Source: Atopobium sp. UBA6362 (lineage in GTDB: Bacteria > Actinomycetota > Coriobacteriia > Coriobacteriales > Atopobiaceae). From it: a stretch of 9,784 nucleotides of DNA. The translations under genes were made by a program, and so were the position numbers. Shown in pieces: positions 6,174 through 9,784 of this stretch. Where the stretch lies: contig DJRK01000111.1 of assembly GCA_002440065.1 (NCBI GenBank), positions 43,900 to 53,683 on the forward strand, given 5' to 3'. The number at the start of each line of letters is the position of its first letter. Position 1 is the stretch's first letter. The notes beneath the pieces were generated by a model. It saw nothing but the letters and a program-made list of their open reading frames with translations, did no database searches and was not told the origin of the DNA.

Positions 6174-7352
6174 ATGGCCGAGGACGCCAAGCAGTACGCG
6201 TTGGACAAGCACAAGGAGTGGCACGGTAAGATCGAGGTCGTGAGCCGCGCCTCCATCAGCACGCCCGAGGAGCTCGCCGTGGCGTATACGCCGGGCGTCG
6301 CCCAGCCGTGCCTCGAGATCCAGAAGAACGTCGACGACTCCTATACCTATACGCGTCGCGGGAACCTTGTGGCCGTGGTCACCGACGGCTCGGCGGTCCT
6401 GGGCCTGGGCAACATCGGTCCCGAGGCCGGCATGCCCGTGATGGAGGGCAAGTGCGCACTCTTCAAGACGTTCGCCGACGTCGACGCCTTCCCGCTGTGC
6501 ATCCGCTCCAACGACGTGGACGAGATCGTGCGCACGGTCGAGCTGCTCGCGGGCAGTTTCGGCGGCGTGAACCTTGAGGACATCAGCGCGCCGCGCTGCT
6601 TCGAGATCGAGCGCAGGCTCAAGGAGTCCTGCGACATCCCCGTCTTCCACGACGACCAGCACGGTACGGCGGTCGTGACCTGCGCCGCGTTGATCAACGC
6701 GTGCCGTCTGACCGGTCGCGAGCTCGCCGACGTGCGCGTGGTGTTCTCGGGCGCCGGCGCCGCCGGGATCTCCATCGCGCGCCTGATGAAGCGCATGGGC
6801 GTGCGCGACGTCATTATCTGCGACCGCAAGGGCGCCATCTACGAGGGGCGCGAGGGCCTGAACCCCGTGAAGGAAGAAATCGCCACCTGGACGAACCGCG
6901 AGGGTGTTCACGGGTCGCTCGCCGATGCCGTGGCCGGCGCGGACGTCTTTGTGGGCGTGTCCGCCCCCGGCGCGCTCACGCAGGACATGGTGCGCACGAT
7001 GGCCAAGGACCCGATCGTCTTCGCGTGCGCGAACCCCGTGCCCGAGATCATGCCCGACGAGGCCCTCGCCGCCGGCGCCGCCGTGGCCGCGACCGGCCGC
7101 TCGGATTTCCCGAACCAGATCAACAACGTCCTCGCGTTCCCTGGGATTTTCCGCGGCGCGCTCGACGTGCGCGCTTCCGACATCAACGATGAAATGATGG
7201 AAGCCGCCGCCTACGCCATTGCGGGCCTGGTGGACGATGATAAGCGCTCCGCCGATTACATCATCCCCGGCGCCTTCGACAAGCGCGTTGCCCCCGCGGT
7301 CGCCGCGGCCGTCGCCGACGCCGCCCGCAAGTCCGGCGTGGCGAGGGTGTAA
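6174..7352 (+). CDS. NAD(P)-dependent malic enzyme, short bacterial form
   Basis: 392 residues, typical of the single-module bacterial malic enzymes (YtsJ-like, without a phosphotransacetylase tail). It oxidatively decarboxylates malate to pyruvate and CO2 with a divalent metal, in the cytoplasm. Visible landmarks: VAYTPGVAQPC (36-46, catalytic Y38), EGKCALFKTFADVDAFP (91-107, catalytic K93), LEDISAPRCFEIE (134-146, metal ligands E135/D136) and FHDDQHGTAVVT (158-169). The Rossmann loop GAGAAG (193-198) and NQINNVLAFPG near residue 315 follow. The loop is followed by an Asp (ICDRKG), which favours NAD over NADP; this is inference. GGGGAG sits six bases before ATG 6174. It could work either way in fermentation, feeding pyruvate or drawing on C4 acids. 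It has its own structured leader and is not obviously co-transcribed with neighbours. Confidence 0.93.
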   Translation: MAEDAKQYALDKHKEWHGKIEVVSRASISTPEELAVAYTPGVAQPCLEIQKNVDDSYTYTRRGNLVAVVTDGSAVLGLGNIGPEAGMPVMEGKCALFKTFADVDAFPLCIRSNDVDEIVRTVELLAGSFGGVNLEDISAPRCFEIERRLKESCDIPVFHDDQHGTAVVTCAALINACRLTGRELADVRVVFSGAGAAGISIARLMKRMGVRDVIICDRKGAIYEGREGLNPVKEEIATWTNREGVHGSLADAVAGADVFVGVSAPGALTQDMVRTMAKDPIVFACANPVPEIMPDEALAAGAAVAATGRSDFPNQINNVLAFPGIFRGALDVRASDINDEMMEAAAYAIAGLVDDDKRSADYIIPGAFDKRVAPAVAAAVADAARKSGVARV

Positions 7353-7383
7353 GGACGCGAACCTCTCCAGCGCTTTCACACAA

Positions 7384-7444
7384 GGCGCCCCCCGCAAAAT
7401 GAGACGTAATCCGCGCTTGGGATGTCTTATTTTGCGGGGGCGCC
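7384..7444. repeat. Long near-perfect hairpin between malic enzyme and the dehydrogenase
   Basis: Arm 7384-7405 (GGCGCCCCCCGCAAAATGAG plus AC) pairs with 7424-7444 (GTCTTATTTTGCGGGGGCGC plus C) with one bulged C and one G-T wobble. Inside, ATCC (7409-7412) pairs with GGAT (7420-7423), closing a 7-base loop. It begins 31 bases after the malic enzyme stop and could act as a terminator, but no T-run follows. The right arm ends four bases before a candidate -10 box (TATACT, 7449-7454). A REP-like mobile palindrome is an equal possibility. Confidence 0.7.
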
Positions 7445-7448
7445 GACC

Positions 7449-7454
7449 TATACT
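7449..7454 (+). promoter_or_regulatory. Candidate -10 box of the hydroxyacyl-CoA dehydrogenase gene
   Basis: TATACT lies about 50 bases before the GTG start. The -35 zone falls inside the right arm of the preceding hairpin (CTTATT at 17-base spacing), so hairpin and promoter overlap physically. Confidence 0.35.
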
Positions 7455-7494
7455 CGAGGCACGCGAACCATCGGGGTCCGCGCTTCTAGGGTAT

Positions 7495-7499
7495 GGAGG
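7495..7499 (+). promoter_or_regulatory. Ribosome binding site that sets a GTG start
   Basis: GGAGG followed by CGCAC and GTG 7505 gives a five-base spacing. The in-frame ATG at 7493 overlaps this site and has no Shine-Dalgarno of its own at usable distance. The same CGCAC spacer follows AAGGAG before the glycosyltransferase start at 1108. Confidence 0.7.
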
Positions 7500-7504
7500 C
7501 GCAC

Positions 7505-8476
7505 GTGGAGATCGACGGAACGGAAATCAAGAAGGTCGCTTCTGTAGGCGCAGGGGTCATCGGCTACAGCTACGCGCTCAAGTTCGCGATGGCGGGCCTT
7601 GAGGTCTGGGCGCAGAACCGGACCGAGCAGTCGAGCGAGCTCGCCCGTGAGCGGGTGGCGACGTCGTTGGCTTCTCTCGTGAAGAACGGCGTGTACACCG
7701 AGGACGAGTCGGCTGCCATCGCCGCGCGCATCCACTACACGACCTCGATTGCCGAGGCAGTGGACGGGGCGCAGTTCATCCAGGAGTCCTCGGCCGAGCA
7801 TTATGAAGTCAAATGGGAGCTTGTCGACGCCATCGAGGCCGCTGCTGCACCTGACGCCATCATCGCCAGCTCGACGTCCGGCCTCCTTGTGACCCAGATC
7901 GCGAAGAACGCCAAGCACCCCGAGCGCTTCTGCGGAGGCCACCCGTACAACCCGCCCCACCTCATCCCGCTCGTGGAGATCACGAAGGGCGAGAAGACGT
8001 CGAAGGACACGGTGACCTGGGCGAAGGAGTTTTACTCAGCCATTGGTATGGAGCCTGTTGTCCTGCAGAAGGAGGCGCTTGGGTTCATCTGCAACCGCTT
8101 GCAGATGGCCCTATATCGCGAGGTCGCGAACCTCGTGCTCTCCGGCGTCTGCTCGATTGAGGACGCCGACAAGGCCGTGACGTTCGGCCCCGGGATCCGC
8201 TGGGGCATCATGGGCCCCTCGCTCGTCTTTGAGCTCGGCGGGGGCAAGGGCGGCGTTTCCGGTCTGATGAACCACCTTAATGACTCGATCAGCCTCTGGC
8301 TGAACGATATGGCCGACTGGAAGAGCTTCCCGCCCGAGTTCGCGCAGGTTGCCCAGGACGGCGTGAACGCGGAGCTCGCCAACCGCTCCCCAGAGACGGG
8401 CAATGACCCCGAGTCTTTGGCGGAGTATCGCGATCACACGCTCATTGAGCTGCTCAAGCTGCACAAGAAGCTCTAA
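7505..8476 (+). CDS. 3-hydroxyacyl-CoA dehydrogenase-family protein (lambda-crystallin/L-gulonate dehydrogenase type)
   Basis: 323 residues from GTG 7505. The N-terminal Rossmann domain begins VASVGAGVIGYSYALKFA (11-28, GAGVIG nucleotide loop). ASSTSG (121-126) and HPYNPPHLIPLVEI (146-159) carry the conserved Ser and catalytic His of the family, and GFICNRLQ (193-200) holds the conserved Asn. The C-terminal domain has GPGIRWGIMGPSLVFELGGGKGG (228-250), the pattern of L-gulonate 3-dehydrogenase, lambda-crystallin and L-carnitine dehydrogenase rather than of beta-oxidation FadB. It should oxidise a 3-hydroxy acid, or reduce a 3-keto acid, with NAD(H) in the cytoplasm; the substrate cannot be told. 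It is monocistronic: its own promoter region lies in front and a strong terminator follows. The neighbouring malic enzyme and FAD oxidoreductase point to organic-acid metabolism. Confidence 0.85.
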   Translation: MEIDGTEIKKVASVGAGVIGYSYALKFAMAGLEVWAQNRTEQSSELARERVATSLASLVKNGVYTEDESAAIAARIHYTTSIAEAVDGAQFIQESSAEHYEVKWELVDAIEAAAAPDAIIASSTSGLLVTQIAKNAKHPERFCGGHPYNPPHLIPLVEITKGEKTSKDTVTWAKEFYSAIGMEPVVLQKEALGFICNRLQMALYREVANLVLSGVCSIEDADKAVTFGPGIRWGIMGPSLVFELGGGKGGVSGLMNHLNDSISLWLNDMADWKSFPPEFAQVAQDGVNAELANRSPETGNDPESLAEYRDHTLIELLKLHKKL

Positions 8477-8483
8477 GGAGCGG

Positions 8484-8522
8484 AGCTCCCGTCCCGGCCG
8501 CCCTCGGCGGGAGCTTTTCTTT
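8484..8522 (+). terminator. Intrinsic terminator of the hydroxyacyl-CoA dehydrogenase gene
   Basis: AGCTCCCG (8484-8491) pairs with CGGGAGCT (8508-8515), with GC-rich loop sequence able to pair further, and runs into TTTTCTTT (8515-8522). It starts 8 bases after the stop codon. This is the only clear hairpin plus T-run in the window. Confidence 0.85.
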
Positions 8523-8957
8523 GGTGAGAATCGGAGAATGAGCCGCTCAATGCGGCGCAGCTTGGTGCTGAGTGCACACTCGGGGCGCTCGTCCCACGTA
8601 AAATAGTTTTTGAGCGCACTGGGGCCGTTCGTCACACGTAAAAAGTGGCGCCGGCCCGTCTTAAACTATTTTTTCAGATAGCTTATCTGCGCTTTTCTCG
8701 GTCGATCGGCTTCGGTGCCGCCAAAATACGTGTGACGAACGGCTCGAACGTGTACGAAATCCGATTTACGTGTGACGAACGGCGCGAGTGCGCTCTGGAG
8801 TCAGGACGTATCGTGGGCCGGCTCCAGGATGATGTCCCCCGTTAAACCTTGTGCCCTGAAACCCAACGGCAATGCATGTCGCATAAGGTGAATACACTGC
8901 TTATCCTGTCCGTTGCCACCTATTCGGGGAAGGGGACGGCTGTGGAGAGGTGCGACC
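8523..8957. other. 435-bp gene-free region carrying a repeat element
   Basis: No supportable coding sequence. Short open frames such as 8645-8845 are built from the repeat units, lack a Shine-Dalgarno and look like no family. The left part holds the 8569-8800 element; the right part (about 8801-8957) is the leader of the flavoprotein gene. That leader contains an imperfect inverted repeat, ATAAGGTG (8883-8890) against CAC-CTTAT (8895-8897 and 8900-8904), and a weak -10 candidate, TACACT (8893-8898). Confidence 0.6.
8569..8800. repeat. Quasi-palindromic element of four 40-bp-period repeat units
   Basis: The 17-base core GCCGTTCGTCACACGTA occurs at 8624-8640, and as its exact reverse complement at 8727-8743 and 8767-8783. 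A degenerate fourth copy (14 of 17) lies at 8584-8600. Within each pair the copies are 40 bases apart, and the two pairs face each other about an axis near 8683. That axis falls in the small hairpin CAGATA-GCT-TATCTG (8675-8689). The 8612-8642 unit matches the reverse complement of 8765-8795 at 29 of 31 positions. The arrangement is seen directly. Whether it is a REP/BIME-like mobile repeat, a structured RNA or a protein-binding array is unknown. Confidence 0.8.
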
Positions 8958-9784
8958 ATGACGTTGATTAAGCCGTTGGGGTCTGAGCTCGAGGAATACG
9001 TGCGCGACGAGTCGCGAACGGTTGGCCGGGCCGAGACCATCTCGTTCCCCGCGAACGAGGCCGAGGTTCGCGCGGTCCTGCGCGAGCTGTACGCCTCGGG
9101 GATGCCAATCACAGTCCAGGGGGCGCGGACGGGTCTTGCCGCGGGAGCCGTTCCCAACGGTGGCCATGTGCTCAACTTGAGCCGCATGGATGCGGCCCTT
9201 GGCCTGCGCCGTGATTCTGACGGCACGTTCTACCTGCGCGTTCAGCCGGGTATGGTGCTCGCCAACCTCCGCAAGGCCTTGGCAAACAAGTCGCTTTCGA
9301 CGACAGGCTGGGGTGCGCAGAGCCTCGCCGCCCTCGAAGAGCTCTATGCCGGCGCCGAGCAGTTCTTTCCCACGGACCCGACCGAGACGAGCGCCTGCAT
9401 CGGCGGCATGGTCGCCTGCAACGCTTCCGGCGCGCGTAGTTACGGCTACGGCCCCGTGCGCCCGCACGTGAGCGCCTTGCGCGTCGTCCTGTCGGACGGC
9501 GACGTGCTGGCTCTCCACCGCGGCGACGTTCGCGCGGAAGGCCGCACGCTCAGGCTCGTCACGGAGTCCGGCCGCGAGCTCGCCCTCGACCTCCCTGATT
9601 ACCAGATGCCGCATACAAAGAACGCTTCCGGCTACTATGTCGAGGACAACATGGACGCCCTCGACCTGTTCGTCGGCAGCGACGGCACGCTCGGCGTCGT
9701 GACCGAGGTCGAGCTCGCGCTCATGCCCGCCCCGGCGGTCGTCTGGGGCATGAGCTGCTTCTTTGCCAGCGAGTCGGCCGCGCT
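8958..9784 (+). CDS. FAD-linked oxidoreductase, D-lactate/glycolate dehydrogenase type, 3' end outside window
   Basis: 275 codons visible, running off the window. It is the N-terminal PCMH-type FAD-binding domain of the GlcD/D-lactate dehydrogenase family. TISFPANEAEVRAVLREL (27-44) leads to GARTGLAAGAVP (53-64), the adenine and pyrophosphate loop. FPTDPTETSACIGGMVACNASGARSYGYGPVRPHV follows at about 130-165, then KNASGYYVEDN and LFVGSDGTLGVVTEVEL near 230-260. These enzymes oxidise 2-hydroxy acids, passing electrons to quinone or an electron-transfer flavoprotein; the substrate is not determined here because the C-terminal domain is missing. GAGAGG seven bases before ATG 8958 supports the start. 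A 435-bp repeat-bearing gap separates it from the upstream dehydrogenase, so it has its own promoter. Confidence 0.88.
   Translation, partial: MTLIKPLGSELEEYVRDESRTVGRAETISFPANEAEVRAVLRELYASGMPITVQGARTGLAAGAVPNGGHVLNLSRMDAALGLRRDSDGTFYLRVQPGMVLANLRKALANKSLSTTGWGAQSLAALEELYAGAEQFFPTDPTETSACIGGMVACNASGARSYGYGPVRPHVSALRVVLSDGDVLALHRGDVRAEGRTLRLVTESGRELALDLPDYQMPHTKNASGYYVEDNMDALDLFVGSDGTLGVVTEVELALMPAPAVVWGMSCFFASESAA

Noticed and set aside
6132..7397. 421-codon minus-strand frame opposite malic enzyme
   Set aside because: Exact mirror of a gene with every catalytic motif intact; the translation is His/Arg/Gly-rich and featureless.
8569..8800. CRISPR array
   Set aside because: Only four units, in opposing orientations, with related rather than unique spacers and no cas gene in view.
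8645..8845. Possible 66-residue protein in the repeat region
   Set aside because: Its frame passes through two copies of the repeat core, starts at a GTG without Shine-Dalgarno, and resembles no family.

Overview
The window looks like the chromosome of an anaerobic, GC-rich actinobacterium, most likely of the class Coriobacteriia (Collinsella/Olsenella-like). This is an inference from the strongly GC-biased third codon positions, Shine-Dalgarno sites of the AAGGAG/GGAGG type, and the gene set: an electron-bifurcating NfnAB-type transhydrogenase, a short bacterial malic enzyme and paired GT2 glycosyltransferases. No rRNA, tRNA, CRISPR array, transposase or phage gene was found.

Layout. Positions 1-2219 hold two divergent family-2 glycosyltransferases, probably the edge of a surface-polysaccharide cluster. 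The left one is cut by the window; the right one has the NTGGAGGF and DDD signature of galactofuranosyltransferase-like enzymes. A perfect 20-bp inverted repeat (2228-2273) separates the right one from a convergent two-gene operon on the minus strand (4527-2288). That operon encodes the small and large subunits of an NADH-dependent ferredoxin:NADP+ oxidoreductase, the large one being of the kind often labelled glutamate synthase small chain. A divergent, GC-rich 324-bp spacer follows, then a small NlpC/P60-like putative peptidase with no signal peptide (4852-5415).

A RelB/RelE-type toxin-antitoxin pair (5479-5990) comes next. Its toxin gene is less GC-rich than its neighbours, and a 9-bp inverted repeat overlaps its -10 box. 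Then come malic enzyme (6174-7352), a 3-hydroxyacyl-CoA dehydrogenase-family protein of the lambda-crystallin/L-gulonate dehydrogenase type (7505-8476), and the start of a D-lactate/glycolate dehydrogenase-type flavoprotein (8958 to the window edge).

How the genes could work together. NfnAB, malic enzyme, the hydroxyacid dehydrogenase and the FAD oxidoreductase all move electrons between organic acids, NAD(P)H and ferredoxin, so the right half reads as a fermentative redox neighbourhood. Apart from NfnAB and the toxin-antitoxin pair, each gene has its own leader, so these are probably separate transcription units.

The least explained material is non-coding. There are three different large inverted-repeat structures at 2228-2273, 7384-7444 and 8569-8800. 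The last is a roughly 230-bp quasi-palindrome made of two 40-bp-period repeat pairs facing each other around a small central hairpin, and it is the best candidate here for an undescribed element.
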